Part shown: positions 43,797 through 53,257 of the stretch, in pieces
How positions within the stretch are numbered: the stretch's first letter is position 1
Layout: each line of letters opens with the position of its first letter
NCBI GenBank assembly: GCA_033763735.1
Contig: JANRJY010000081.1
Coordinates: forward strand, 1 to 64,000
DNA from: JANRJY01 sp033763735
GTDB taxonomy: Bacteria > Bacteroidota > Bacteroidia > Cytophagales > UBA9547
Length of the DNA stretch: 64,000 nt
Reading direction: 5' to 3'
Notes under the pieces: generated by a model
Databases searched by the model: none
Told to the model about the DNA's origin: nothing
The model's input: the letters and a program-made list of their open reading frames with translations, nothing else
Program-made: the position numbers and the translations under genes

Positions 43797-45158
43797 TTAT
43801 TTCGAATTTTTGTACGTGGGCATTTCGGCATTCATTGCTTTGAGCTGAGCAAAAAGCTCTGTTTTCATTTTTTCTGCCATTTCAGATTGATTTTTTGCCA
43901 AATTGTTTGATTCCGATATGTCATTTACAATGTCATAAAGTTCAACATGTTTGTCTTCATAAAAATATATTAGTTTCATATTGTCTTTGACAATGGCGGA
44001 AGCAGGTCTGCCTCCTTGATTACTAAAATGTGGGTAGTGCCATATATTCATGAAGTTCTTTTGCAACTGTCTCTTTTTGAGGGATAAATAATCAGAGCTT
44101 GACTTAAAATCACTTTTGGTTATCAATTCTGCAAAAGTCGGGTAAACATCAGATGTGGTTATTGGATATTTTTCTTCGCCTCTTCGAGACAATGTTGAAG
44201 TGGGGTCATATATAATAAATGGCACCCTAATGCCTCCTTCGTTCAAGTGTCCTTTGCCATTTTTCAAAGGTGAATTATCTGTAGGTTTCACCCCCAATTC
44301 TCGAACCGAAACGCCACCATTGTCGGAAGTAAAAACAATAATGGTATTTTCTAACAATTTCAATTCTCTTAATTGCTTTATTAGTTTGCCAATGGCTTCG
44401 TCCAAGTGAGAAACAGTGGCAGCGTACTGAGGGTCGTACTTACCATCGGAAAATTTGTTGTATGTAAAATAATAAGGTGTAACTCTTCGTGGTTCGTTTT
44501 GCAAAACCAAATGAGGGGCAAAATGTGCTAAATACAGAAAAAAAGGTTGATTCTTGTTATTTTGAATAAATGAATTTGCTTGATCAGCAATAACATCCGT
44601 AAGATGTTCATTGGTTTTGGATTCGTAAGTGACTTTATTACAGCTTTTTAGTTTGAAATCGTAATAAAAAATGGCATTATCAGCCTGAGCTTCCCAATCA
44701 AAGCCATATTTGCATGGTTGGGATTCATCTGTTTTGCCCAAATGCCATTTGCCTACCATGCCTGTAGTATATCCTTTGGACTTAAATATAGCGGCAATTG
44801 AGGTTATGGTACTTGGTATTTCATTGACAAAATTGGCAGGTATTAATGTTGAGTTTGTATCTCCTTTTCTACCTTCAAGATAATTAGTTAACTGCAACCG
44901 AGCAGGATTCAAACCTGAAAGAATAGATGCTCTGGATGGCGAACAAACAGGGGCTGGGGCATAGGCTCTTGAATATTTGCATCCCATGGCAGCAAGTGAA
45001 TCAATATTGGGTGTTTTGATGTATTTATTCCCATAGCAACCCAAATCGCCATAACCCAAGTCATCAGAAAGAATAAAAATGACATTTGGTTTATTCTGAC
45101 CAAATAATAAAGTGTAACAAAATATTAACACAAAACTAAGGTTTTTCATCTTTTGCAC
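43797..45158 (-). CDS. S1-family sulfatase
   Basis: This 453-residue secreted sulfatase has metal ligands in FILSDDLGYGDLGCYGN, the formylglycine target C72 in APVCSPSRASILSGLNPARL, the GMVGKWHLGK motif and VFTSDNGG. The start may be the ATG at 45149 (MKNLSFVLIFCYTLLFGQ), which shortens the overlap with the FGE gene. The substrate is unknown; the operon partner genes suggest sulfate esters on rhamnose-containing glycans. Confidence 0.92.
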   Translation of the reverse strand: MQKMKNLSFVLIFCYTLLFGQNKPNVIFILSDDLGYGDLGCYGNKYIKTPNIDSLAAMGCKYSRAYAPAPVCSPSRASILSGLNPARLQLTNYLEGRKGDTNSTLIPANFVNEIPSTITSIAAIFKSKGYTTGMVGKWHLGKTDESQPCKYGFDWEAQADNAIFYYDFKLKSCNKVTYESKTNEHLTDVIADQANSFIQNNKNQPFFLYLAHFAPHLVLQNEPRRVTPYYFTYNKFSDGKYDPQYAATVSHLDEAIGKLIKQLRELKLLENTIIVFTSDNGGVSVRELGVKPTDNSPLKNGKGHLNEGGIRVPFIIYDPTSTLSRRGEEKYPITTSDVYPTFAELITKSDFKSSSDYLSLKKRQLQKNFMNIWHYPHFSNQGGRPASAIVKDNMKLIYFYEDKHVELYDIVNDISESNNLAKNQSEMAEKMKTELFAQLKAMNAEMPTYKNSK

Positions 45159-46002
45159 ATCTAAATCCCAAATGTATTAATGAAGTTTCGCTCGAACAAA
45201 AATTGCGCGCAAACACCTGATATCCATGACAAACATTACTATCACATAGAAATGAGCCACCTCTAATTACTTTGTCTGTATTTACCATTTCAATAGGTTC
45301 TGGATTATTTGGGTACATGGTGTATGTATTCGAACACCATTGCCATACATTTCCACCCATATCAGTAAGACCTGAATTATTTTCGCCAAAATACCCCACT
45401 GGTGAAGTATACAAAAAACCGTCTTCAATTGTGTTTGTATCCGGGAAAACACCTTGCCAAGCATTGGCATTCCACTTGCCATTGGTGGTTGCATTTACAC
45501 CCCAGCTATATTTTTCGTTTTCATTAAATCGAGCTGCAAATTCCCATTCCTCTTCCGTGGGCAATCGCATTTTTTTCCATGCACAATAGGCACAAGCATC
45601 ATTCCACGACACTTGTGTAACCGGGTGATTGTCAATTGATTTGTCTTTATTTTTACCAAAAGGATATTCCCAATTAGCACCATCCACCATTATCCAATCT
45701 TTGGATTTCAAATCAAATACGCCTGAATTACCAAACCTTTCTGCATCTGTTTTGTAATCTGTTACCTTAACAAACGCTCTAAATTCTGCAACTGTAACAG
45801 GTGATTTTTGTAAATAAAATGATTTAACATGTACTTGATGTTGAGGGATTTCGTTGATTTTGCAATTGTTTCCTACACAACCAAAAGTGGCCTTTCCTCC
45901 TTCGAAATATACCATGCCTATTTCCTCTTTCTTATGTTCACATGAAAAGAACAAAAGAAGCAAAGGAGAAAGTAAACAAAGGCTTCGACTAAGAAAATCC
46001 AC
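45136..46002 (-). CDS. Formylglycine-generating enzyme, lipoprotein
   Basis: This 288-residue protein has a lipobox ending at C21 (LLLLFFSC) and an FGE-sulfatase (SUMF1) domain (about 28-285). Domain motifs include MRLPTEEEWEFAAR, LTDMGGNVWQWCSN, RGGSFLCDSNVCHG and HLGFRCA. The cysteine pair C253 and C258 occupies the position of the two catalytic cysteines of aerobic FGE (C-x4-C), so this looks like a true oxygen-dependent sulfatase-maturing enzyme, not one of the many cysteine-less relatives. A lipidated, envelope-located FGE fits maturation of exported sulfatases. It overlaps the downstream sulfatase by up to 23 bp and the upstream rhamnosidase by 1 bp. Confidence 0.88.
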   Translation of the reverse strand: MDFLSRSLCLLSPLLLLFFSCEHKKEEIGMVYFEGGKATFGCVGNNCKINEIPQHQVHVKSFYLQKSPVTVAEFRAFVKVTDYKTDAERFGNSGVFDLKSKDWIMVDGANWEYPFGKNKDKSIDNHPVTQVSWNDACAYCAWKKMRLPTEEEWEFAARFNENEKYSWGVNATTNGKWNANAWQGVFPDTNTIEDGFLYTSPVGYFGENNSGLTDMGGNVWQWCSNTYTMYPNNPEPIEMVNTDKVIRGGSFLCDSNVCHGYQVFARNFCSSETSLIHLGFRCAKDEKP

Positions 46003-48410
46003 TATTGATTGATTGAATTTGCACCAGAATTTAAAATAGTTTCCTTATTGTTCCACACAAAGGTTCCTTTTAGTCCTTCCGGCAAAGTAATTTTTCCAGA
46101 AATGCCCGATGCTCCCGTTTTCTTCAAATCCATACTAATTTCTCCTTTGTAATGTGGAAAGGTCGATTTGATAAAACTCAAATCGCCCATTTGGGGCTCT
46201 ATTTTTACTGATTTAAAACCAATTTCAGCTGACTGAATGCCACACACTACACTGAAAAAAGCCATTGCAGGGCTCGTACTCCAAGGATGAGCATCCGAAC
46301 GTTGTCCTAGATTTGGATCCAATGGCACTTCAGTTGTGGTTGTTAGCCCGTTGTCTAACAGTTTGTACCATGGTTTTAGAGCTTCATTGAACATATTGCC
46401 TGCTTTTGCTTTGGTCATGGCATTGAACATATTGAACCTATAATACAAACCTGCTTGGTCCATAGATGTATCTGGAATTATTTTTTCGAGTAGCGCTTTT
46501 TGTTTTTCCACAGGAATGGTGTTGGTCATCACAGCCATTAGATTGGGTCGTTGGCATTTGAATGTTTTGGCAGGGTCTTCAAAATAAGTACCTGATTTTT
46601 CATCAAAACAGGATTTATTCACGTTTTCTTGAAGCTTTTTGGCTTTTTCTGCAAACTGATTCGCTTCGTAAGTTTTGCCACAATAGGCAAATATTCGCGA
46701 AGCATTTTGTAAGGAATAAATATAATGAAGAGTGATTACTGCAGAATTCCCTTCTTTGGACACTTTGGCTGTACCACCATTCCCTTCACCTTTTACTTTT
46801 CTGTACCAATCCACAAAATAAGGCCATTCGCTTTTCCCTAACAGCCCATTCTCATTGACGTGATTTTCAAACCAATACAAGCTTTGTTGAATATTTGATA
46901 ATTGATTATTTACAAAAGATTTATCATCCACATGCATCATGTAATCATATACCATATCTATCCAAATCAAGGTAAAGGTAGGGTGAACGAACGTAGCCCT
47001 GAGTGGATAACAACTGGTGATCATTCCATCAGGCATACGAGAATAATTAAATTGTTCGATTGCATTGCGCATCCAAATAGATTCTCCAGTCAAATATAGA
47101 TTGGTCATTGCATGTACCCTGCTATCTCCCACATATTGCATTTGTTCGTAATAGGCATCACTTACAAGATTGTCTTGCGTGCAGATGCGAGCAGTACGCC
47201 AACAGATATCCATGATTTTGTCATAACTGGGATTGTCTGATTTAAAAGATGCTTTTTTTGTTATTGGAGCTCCTGTATACACATTGAAATAATCATTGAT
47301 GGTAACTGCCTCGCTTTTGGTTTGGATTTCTACTTGAATAAATCGGAAAGCTTTGAACCAAGTTGGTTTAAATACACGGTTAGCACCTCCATCAAGTACA
47401 TATTTGTCGTATAACCCAATTACGACCTGACCTTCAATATCATTTCTATTTCTTCGGGTTTTGTCTTTGTTGTATAAATTCTCAGCATAAGTAATTTTAA
47501 AAACGGCATCTTTTCCTCCAGTTATTTTCATTTCGGGAAATCCCAAAGTCAAATAAGTTTGATCAATCAAGAAAGAAGCTGAGGAATTTGCAGGAATTGT
47601 AATTCCTTTTTGACCTTTTAAAAACAATGGGTCAACAACTACATTTTGGGCACGCACAATTTTTGTGAATCGCTCAATGGTATCCTTTTGCAAAGGCGTA
47701 GTTCTAGGTTTTAATATCCAATTAAAAGACCCACCCCATGCGGCAGGACCAGCGAGCCATTTGGCTTTTTTCCACTGACTATCATCATAATCAATATTTT
47801 TCCAGTCCCATGGAAAATAATTGGCATTAAGGCTATCTCCAGGATTGGACGCATAAAAACCACCTACAATATCCACTCCATACATCCAATTAGGGTGCTT
47901 TGGTGAATACCCTTTATTAACCGAAACTTTCCAAGTCTTGTCCTCCGTGTTTATGATTCTTTCGTTTTCAGTAAATCCATTGATTAATAAACCAGTCTTT
48001 GCTGATATAATACCAAAAAACCGATCGGGACCCCAATTGACTACATCTACACAAATACTGTTTTTGCCTACATTCAGATAACGAGCAATATCCACTGTCT
48101 CAAACCTCCAATGTCGAATGTCTGAAAGTTGAGGCCCGTAACAAACTTGTTTGCCATTGACATAAAGTCTATAACGATTATCTGCTGTGATATTAATGAT
48201 ATATTGAACAGGCTTTTTATCTAACTCCAATATTTTTCTGAATAAAACAACGTTATAATCATTCAGTGAAATATCAGGATGGGTAATCCATGCACAATTC
48301 CACTTTTCGGGCATATATTTGGCTACGGGCACATTTAATTCCTGAGCATAAATCAGTGTGAGAAAACCAAAACCCATAAAACAACTAAGGAATAAATATC
48401 TCATATACAA
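46002..48410 (-). CDS. GH78-type alpha-L-rhamnosidase-like protein (2)
   Basis: This 802-residue secreted protein has the same architecture as the gene at 39865-42195: signal peptide, beta-sandwich domains with YVNGKQVCYGPQLSDIRHW and GKNSICVDVVNWGPDRF, an (alpha/alpha)6 barrel and a C-terminal beta domain. The catalytic-loop equivalent is SDAYYEQMQYVGDSRVHA: the acidic residues remain but the Cys-Pro of the usual DCP is Ala-Tyr, so its specificity may differ. It heads the five-gene run rhamnosidase-FGE-sulfatase-sulfatase-rhamnosidase. Confidence 0.85.
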   Translation of the reverse strand: MYMRYLFLSCFMGFGFLTLIYAQELNVPVAKYMPEKWNCAWITHPDISLNDYNVVLFRKILELDKKPVQYIINITADNRYRLYVNGKQVCYGPQLSDIRHWRFETVDIARYLNVGKNSICVDVVNWGPDRFFGIISAKTGLLINGFTENERIINTEDKTWKVSVNKGYSPKHPNWMYGVDIVGGFYASNPGDSLNANYFPWDWKNIDYDDSQWKKAKWLAGPAAWGGSFNWILKPRTTPLQKDTIERFTKIVRAQNVVVDPLFLKGQKGITIPANSSASFLIDQTYLTLGFPEMKITGGKDAVFKITYAENLYNKDKTRRNRNDIEGQVVIGLYDKYVLDGGANRVFKPTWFKAFRFIQVEIQTKSEAVTINDYFNVYTGAPITKKASFKSDNPSYDKIMDICWRTARICTQDNLVSDAYYEQMQYVGDSRVHAMTNLYLTGESIWMRNAIEQFNYSRMPDGMITSCYPLRATFVHPTFTLIWIDMVYDYMMHVDDKSFVNNQLSNIQQSLYWFENHVNENGLLGKSEWPYFVDWYRKVKGEGNGGTAKVSKEGNSAVITLHYIYSLQNASRIFAYCGKTYEANQFAEKAKKLQENVNKSCFDEKSGTYFEDPAKTFKCQRPNLMAVMTNTIPVEKQKALLEKIIPDTSMDQAGLYYRFNMFNAMTKAKAGNMFNEALKPWYKLLDNGLTTTTEVPLDPNLGQRSDAHPWSTSPAMAFFSVVCGIQSAEIGFKSVKIEPQMGDLSFIKSTFPHYKGEISMDLKKTGASGISGKITLPEGLKGTFVWNNKETILNSGANSINQ

Positions 48411-48710
48411 GTGTATTAATTGGTATTTAATTAAAACAAAGTATGATAATTATCTGCAAAATCCCAAATAATTTTTATATAACTTGTTGAAATACAAATA
48501 TTTAAAAGTTTTGATTTGAATTTAAAGAACGAAGAATACTTTAAATTTTAATTTATATTCAATTCTTTAGGCTAATCCTTAATAATAAGGTATTGTACTT
48601 AATTCTCAGTAACACCTTTTTGATTATTATTCCTTCATTATATAATTCTTCCTTTTTCACTCCACTGATGAATTTGTGTAAAATTAAAATATGCAAAATA
48701 TTTCATTGCT
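48411..48710. other. 300-bp AT-rich intergenic region
   Basis: No coding signal was found on either strand. The part next to the rhamnosidase gene carries its putative promoter (48437-48468). A weak 14-bp inverted repeat (CCTTA-ATAA-TAAGG, around 48577-48591) has no T-run and is not called as a terminator. The region separates the single sulfatase gene from the five-gene catabolic run. Confidence 0.6.
48437..48468 (-). promoter_or_regulatory. Putative promoter of the rhamnosidase-sulfatase operon
   Basis: On the minus strand TTTG (48468-48465), 20 bp, then ATACTTTG (48444-48437) resembles the Bacteroidota promoter with slightly relaxed spacing and a TACTTTG -7 box. It lies 27 bp before the start codon. 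Confidence 0.4.
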
Positions 48711-50141
48711 TTAATTATTTACAATTTCCTTCCAGTATACAAAGTCAGGACATTCTGGTTTTTCAGACATTTGTTCCATAATATTTTTTAGTTGCTCCAC
48801 TTTTTCAGTATTTTTCTCGGCAAGATTGGTACTTTCTGAAACATCATTTTCAATATCAAATAATTCGATTAGAGCAGGTTTGCCCGGCAATTTGGTTCTC
48901 ACAAGTTTCCAGTTACCTACCATTACCGCTTGATTAAATAGCTTGGACCAAACAATATAATTTTCCCAATAAAATGCTCTTTCGGGAAGCCTTGCCTGAT
49001 CATTTTTAAGTATTTGATGAAATGACGTTCCATCATTTTTGGGCAATACAATAGTACCGCTCAATGTGGCTAAGGTTGGCATTACATCCCAAAATGAAAT
49101 AGGCACATTTGAAATTGAATTTGGCTTTACTCTTCCCGGTCCCCATACAATAAAAGGAGAACGAATTCCTCCTTCGTACAAATCTCTTTTAACACCCCTA
49201 AGTCCGGCAGTTGAATTGAAGAACTGGGGATCATTGCCTCCTTCCACATGCACACCATTGTCGCTAGCAAACATGATAATGGTGTTGCTGTCAATTCTTA
49301 AATCAACCAACAAATCCACAATTGAGCCTACATCCGCATCGAGTTTGGATACCATGCTTGCATATGCAGCTTTGGGCATGGGTTGCGCATGATAGCTTCC
49401 ATTGCCTTTTGGATCAAATTCGGTTTCTAAGAAAATACTTTGACCACTTTTGTCAGTATATTGATTCATGTATTTTTTTGGAATAAGCAATTCAGCATGA
49501 GGTAATCCTGTTGACAAATACAGAAAGAATGGACGTTGTTTATTTTCGCGAATAAATTTTTTGGATTCAAACACTATCAAATCTTCGGTGAATGCAGCTG
49601 CGGAAATTCGCTCAGGAAATAGCGTACCATCTTTCACTCTCCATAAAGAATCCGTAAAATGATGATGTGCATGCACTTGATTAAGATATCCATAAAACGA
49701 ATCCCATCCTTGTTTTTCGGGTGAACCGGATGTTCCTTCTACACCCAATCCCCATTTGCCGAACATTCCTGTTTTGTATCCGGCTGTTTTTAAAACTTCA
49801 GCAAGAGTAGTGTCTTTATCTCTCAAGGCAATTCCTTGGCCCGGAGGTAGTTTGTCAGAAGGGTCGTTGGAGCGAATATAGGCATGTCCCATGTGTTTCC
49901 CTGTCATTAATGCACAACGGGAAGGAGCGCAAACCGTGTTGCCACAATAAGCTCTGTTAAATTTCATCCCTTGTTGAGCCAGAGTTGCCAAGCGGGGTGT
50001 TTTGATGATGGATTGTCCATAAGGTTCAATGTCGCCATATCCCAAATCATCGGCCAAAATAAATATGATATTTGGTTTTCGTTGTGCCGATAACTCACTG
50101 AATTGTACTAACACAATCAGGATATAAATGAATAAACGCAT
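48711..50141 (-). CDS. S1-family sulfatase (arylsulfatase type)
   Basis: This 476-residue secreted sulfatase has IFILADDLGYGDIEPYGQ metal ligands, formylglycine target C71 in GNTVCAPSRCALMTGKHMGHAY, GMFGKWGLG and MFASDNGVHVEGG. It stands apart from the other two, with its own promoter, but points the same way and presumably depends on the same FGE. Confidence 0.92.
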   Translation of the reverse strand: MRLFIYILIVLVQFSELSAQRKPNIIFILADDLGYGDIEPYGQSIIKTPRLATLAQQGMKFNRAYCGNTVCAPSRCALMTGKHMGHAYIRSNDPSDKLPPGQGIALRDKDTTLAEVLKTAGYKTGMFGKWGLGVEGTSGSPEKQGWDSFYGYLNQVHAHHHFTDSLWRVKDGTLFPERISAAAFTEDLIVFESKKFIRENKQRPFFLYLSTGLPHAELLIPKKYMNQYTDKSGQSIFLETEFDPKGNGSYHAQPMPKAAYASMVSKLDADVGSIVDLLVDLRIDSNTIIMFASDNGVHVEGGNDPQFFNSTAGLRGVKRDLYEGGIRSPFIVWGPGRVKPNSISNVPISFWDVMPTLATLSGTIVLPKNDGTSFHQILKNDQARLPERAFYWENYIVWSKLFNQAVMVGNWKLVRTKLPGKPALIELFDIENDVSESTNLAEKNTEKVEQLKNIMEQMSEKPECPDFVYWKEIVNN

Positions 50142-50175
50142 GTATTTTAGAATAAATATTTAATAAAAAGGAAAA

Positions 50176-50206
50176 CAAAAATAATTAATAAGGTAACATT
50201 AAAAAA
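50176..50206 (-). promoter_or_regulatory. Putative promoter of the upstream sulfatase gene
   Basis: On the minus strand TATTTTTG (50183-50176) is an exact TAnnTTTG box, and TTTT lies 19 bp upstream in place of TTTG. It is about 35 bp before the start codon. Confidence 0.45.
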
Positions 50207-50395
50207 ATTTGATATTAGTAGATTCTTTAAATTACTTTTATTGTAATTTCAATCTGTTTATAATCCAATATTTAATACACATTATGCTTATTACAAATAA
50301 CCAAATATAATATTTAATAAGTTAATATATTTCTATTCCAATTAGTATATTCGAGACTATAACTAAAAACATCATGAATTCAATTCTTAATTATT

Positions 50396-51553
50396 TTAAA
50401 TCAACTTCGCATGCGTACTAATCCAGCGGTTGGGTAGTTCGCCTTTGGTGGCGATTTCATAATCGTTGTAGCTACAAGGCACAATAGAAACTCTTGAGAA
50501 CTTTTCCTTATCTGTAGGAAACGGCACTTCCATCCACCACATTTCAGTGAGCTTATTTTTGTAAAAAATCAGTTTGTGCGGATTATTCTTCATGGTAACA
50601 ATGAATCTAGTGAAATTATCACCTTGAAAATTCAAATCTGATTTACGGTTATAATATCCTTCAACAAAATACCATACCATGGTAGCAATCACCGAAGCCG
50701 TTTGTCCTTTGATATCTTCTGTAGGGTCATATTCATAGATTCCAAATGACGAAAGCTTATTGCTTATCCCCGCGTACCAAGCCAATCTGCATGCTTCTTC
50801 TCCGGTAAGCCCAAAGGGTGTGGCATTAGGGTTGCCGGGTGCATCACTTATGCGGACGGATGTTATATCAAAAGAAACCATATCTGCCTGACGTACAACG
50901 GGTTCCATTTCTTCAATGTGTTCTTTAACTTGACCTATTCTAAAATTCTCAAAATTCAGTTTTTCAAGAATTTCAAGTGTCTCAGGGTCATTCAAAAAAG
51001 ATTGATAAGCGATATTTGCAAAATTGAATAAGTAATTAGGTTCATGCATTAATATTTGGTGGGTGTGATTGCGGTTAGCACCATTGGCAGCATGTGCCTC
51101 TACATCAATAATGGCATCGATATTTACAATGGAAATTAATTTTTCGAATTTTTCATAGGCCAAAAATTGACCATAATCCATATCATGTGTACCTCCTATA
51201 ATCAAAGGAATTACGTTGTATTGCATTAATATTTCACATACTTCTCGTAGCCTTAAGTAGGTATCTTCCAATTTCACACCATTGCGTAAGTTACCCAAGT
51301 CCATTATCCTTATACTTGCTGCGCCTTTCTTTAGCTTGTATAATTTTTTTCGAATGATATTGGCTGCATTCTCAACACCTTGGGTGTAAATATTTCCTCT
51401 CGATTCAACAACTCCAATAATAGCAATATCTGCATTTTTCCAATCGGGAAATTTGGTATCATGTATTCGAATGGCATGTACAAATGATTGCACATCGGTT
51501 ACGGTTTCATAAACCGTTTCATCAATTACATCAAAGAATATTTTAAGATCCAT
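50396..51553 (-). CDS. Arginase/ureohydrolase-fold protein with degenerate metal site
   Basis: This 385-residue protein has the arginase fold. Motif 1 is IIGGTHDMDYG (metal His kept), motif 2 is NIDAIIDVE where the usual D-A-H-x-D has Ile for His, and motif 3 is SFDITSVRISDAPG where the usual S-x-D-x-D has Thr for the second Asp. About four of the six manganese ligands remain. Related proteins in Bacteroidota are often called formimidoylglutamase and share degenerate motifs. Catalytic activity is therefore uncertain. It is a single gene. Confidence 0.8.
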   Translation of the reverse strand: MDLKIFFDVIDETVYETVTDVQSFVHAIRIHDTKFPDWKNADIAIIGVVESRGNIYTQGVENAANIIRKKLYKLKKGAASIRIMDLGNLRNGVKLEDTYLRLREVCEILMQYNVIPLIIGGTHDMDYGQFLAYEKFEKLISIVNIDAIIDVEAHAANGANRNHTHQILMHEPNYLFNFANIAYQSFLNDPETLEILEKLNFENFRIGQVKEHIEEMEPVVRQADMVSFDITSVRISDAPGNPNATPFGLTGEEACRLAWYAGISNKLSSFGIYEYDPTEDIKGQTASVIATMVWYFVEGYYNRKSDLNFQGDNFTRFIVTMKNNPHKLIFYKNKLTEMWWMEVPFPTDKEKFSRVSIVPCSYNDYEIATKGELPNRWISTHAKLI

Positions 51554-51648
51554 ATGGATTTGCAGAAAGTTTCAATTTACATATCAAATTGATTCGCGGA
51601 AAATAATTTAAAGAGGAATTATCAACAATATCTTTGAAATAAAATTTA

Positions 51649-51656
51649 TACATTTG
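51649..51656 (+). promoter_or_regulatory. -7 element upstream of the DUF6580-like gene
   Basis: TACATTTG matches TAnnTTTG 37 bp before the start codon. No clear -33 TTTG was found at the expected spacing, so this is tentative. Confidence 0.35.
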
Positions 51657-51693
51657 CATTTGATCTTTTGCTTGTTATTTAAAAAATATTTCA

Positions 51694-52209
51694 ATGAAAA
51701 TTGAGTTCAAAAATATAATCTTGGTAATAATGGTGGGTTTGGCAATTTTAAGTCGACTCATCCCTCATCCATTTAATTTCACACCTATTGGCGCATTGGC
51801 CTTATTTGGAACGGTTTATTTCAACAACAAGTTTACAGGGGCCATTTTAACTTTTTGTGTTATGTTAATAAGTGACTTTCTTATTGGATTTCATAGTTCC
51901 ATGATATGGGTATACGGTGCATTTGCTTTGATTTGCCTAATTGGAATTTGGTTGAAAGATAATCTATCAATTATCAGCACTTTAACTTCATCCTTATTAG
52001 CTTCAATTACATTTTTTATAATTACCAATTTTGGAGTATGGGTAGCATCCGGAATGTACACTATGGACTATACGGGATTTATAGCTTGCTATGTTGCTGC
52101 AATTCCTTTTTTTGGTAATACGCTCGGTGGAGACTTGTTTTATGTAACCATACTTTTTGGTTCGTTTGAATTAGCAAGAAGGACATTTTTGAAACAAAAA
52201 TTGGCTTAA
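51694..52209 (+). CDS. Small integral membrane protein (DUF6580-like)
   Basis: This 171-residue protein has about five hydrophobic helices and the pattern RLIPHPFNFTPIGALALFGTVYF followed by LISDFLIGFHSSM, recognised in a family of bacterial membrane proteins of unknown role (DUF6580, resembling ECF-transporter S components). Its stop overlaps the convergent trpD stop by 4 bp. Confidence 0.8.
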   Translation: MKIEFKNIILVIMVGLAILSRLIPHPFNFTPIGALALFGTVYFNNKFTGAILTFCVMLISDFLIGFHSSMIWVYGAFALICLIGIWLKDNLSIISTLTSSLLASITFFIITNFGVWVASGMYTMDYTGFIACYVAAIPFFGNTLGGDLFYVTILFGSFELARRTFLKQKLA

Positions 52210-53201
52210 TTCATTAAAGCCATAAAGTTTTTATACACTTGATATGCCTTACCTGATTCAAGTGATTCTTTGGCAAGCGCTATAGAATCGGTCATTGATT
52301 TGTTAGGATTTGCACAATATATACTAAGTCCGGCATTAGCAATGATTACTTCGTTTTGAGCTTTAGTACCTTTGTTTGAAATAATATCAACCAATATTTT
52401 AGCGGAATCTTCAATTGAAACACCTCCTGACAAATCACTGATTTTTAAATAATTATATCCCAAATCATTTGGCCTTAATATGTGCTCTCCTTTATTGCCC
52501 GAAATTTTGAAATCGGAAGTAAGTGACACTTCATCAAAGCCATCCAGTGAATGAATAATCAAGAAGTTTTTGTCTGTTTTTTGATAAATGTAGGTGTACA
52601 AACGAAGTAATTCAAGGCTATACACGCCCACAATTTGATTTTTTGGTTTAGAGGGATTCACCATTGGCCCGAGCACATTGAAAAATGTTTTTACGCCTAG
52701 TTCTTTGCGAATAGGTGCCAAGTTTTTAAGTGCCGGATGAAATAAAGGTGCGTGCAAGAATGTGATACCTGTTTTTTCTATTTGCTTTTCAAGTACAGAT
52801 TTATCGTTTGTGAATTTAACACCCAAATACTCAAGCACATTTGATGAACCACACATAGAAGAAACTCCATAATTGCCGTGTTTTGCCACATGTACACCTG
52901 AAGCAGCTACTACAAAAGAAGAAATTGTAGAAATATTAAATGCATTTTTGCCATCCCCACCGGTACCACATAGGTCCATAGGGTCATAAGCAGAAAGGTC
53001 GGTGTGTATACACAATTCCAAAAGTGCTTCTCTAAAACCTTCCAATTCTTCAACCGCAATATTGCGCATCAGAAAAGAAGTAATAAAAGATGCCACTTGG
53101 CTATTGTTATAATTACCGGAGGCAATACCAATTAGCGTATCTTTGGCTTGTGTTTTGGTGAGTTTTTTGCCTTCGTAAAGTTGATTGAGAATGTCTTTCA
53201 T
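52206..53201 (-). CDS. trpD: Anthranilate phosphoribosyltransferase TrpD
   Basis: This 331-residue tryptophan-pathway enzyme joins anthranilate to PRPP. Seen: DLCGTGGDGKNAFNISTISSFV (PRPP loop), VAKHGNYGVSSMCGSSNVLEYLG, FLHAPLFHPALKNLAPIRKELG and FNVLGPMVNPSKP. No other trp gene is in the window, so the pathway is scattered. Confidence 0.95.
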   Translation of the reverse strand: MKDILNQLYEGKKLTKTQAKDTLIGIASGNYNNSQVASFITSFLMRNIAVEELEGFREALLELCIHTDLSAYDPMDLCGTGGDGKNAFNISTISSFVVAASGVHVAKHGNYGVSSMCGSSNVLEYLGVKFTNDKSVLEKQIEKTGITFLHAPLFHPALKNLAPIRKELGVKTFFNVLGPMVNPSKPKNQIVGVYSLELLRLYTYIYQKTDKNFLIIHSLDGFDEVSLTSDFKISGNKGEHILRPNDLGYNYLKISDLSGGVSIEDSAKILVDIISNKGTKAQNEVIIANAGLSIYCANPNKSMTDSIALAKESLESGKAYQVYKNFMALMN

Positions 53202-53218
53202 ATTATGTTAAAACATTC

Positions 53219-53226
53219 CAAAAGTA
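53219..53226 (-). promoter_or_regulatory. -7 element upstream of trpD
   Basis: TACTTTTG on the minus strand matches TAnnTTTG 17 bp before the start codon; TTTT lies at the -33 distance (19 bp upstream) in place of TTTG. Confidence 0.4.
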
Positions 53227-53257
53227 GATATAAATATTGAAGACGAAAACCAAAATA

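Noticed and set aside
48577..48591. Inverted repeat CCTTA-ATAA-TAAGG as a terminator
   Set aside because: The stem is only 5 bp and AT-rich, and no T-run follows.
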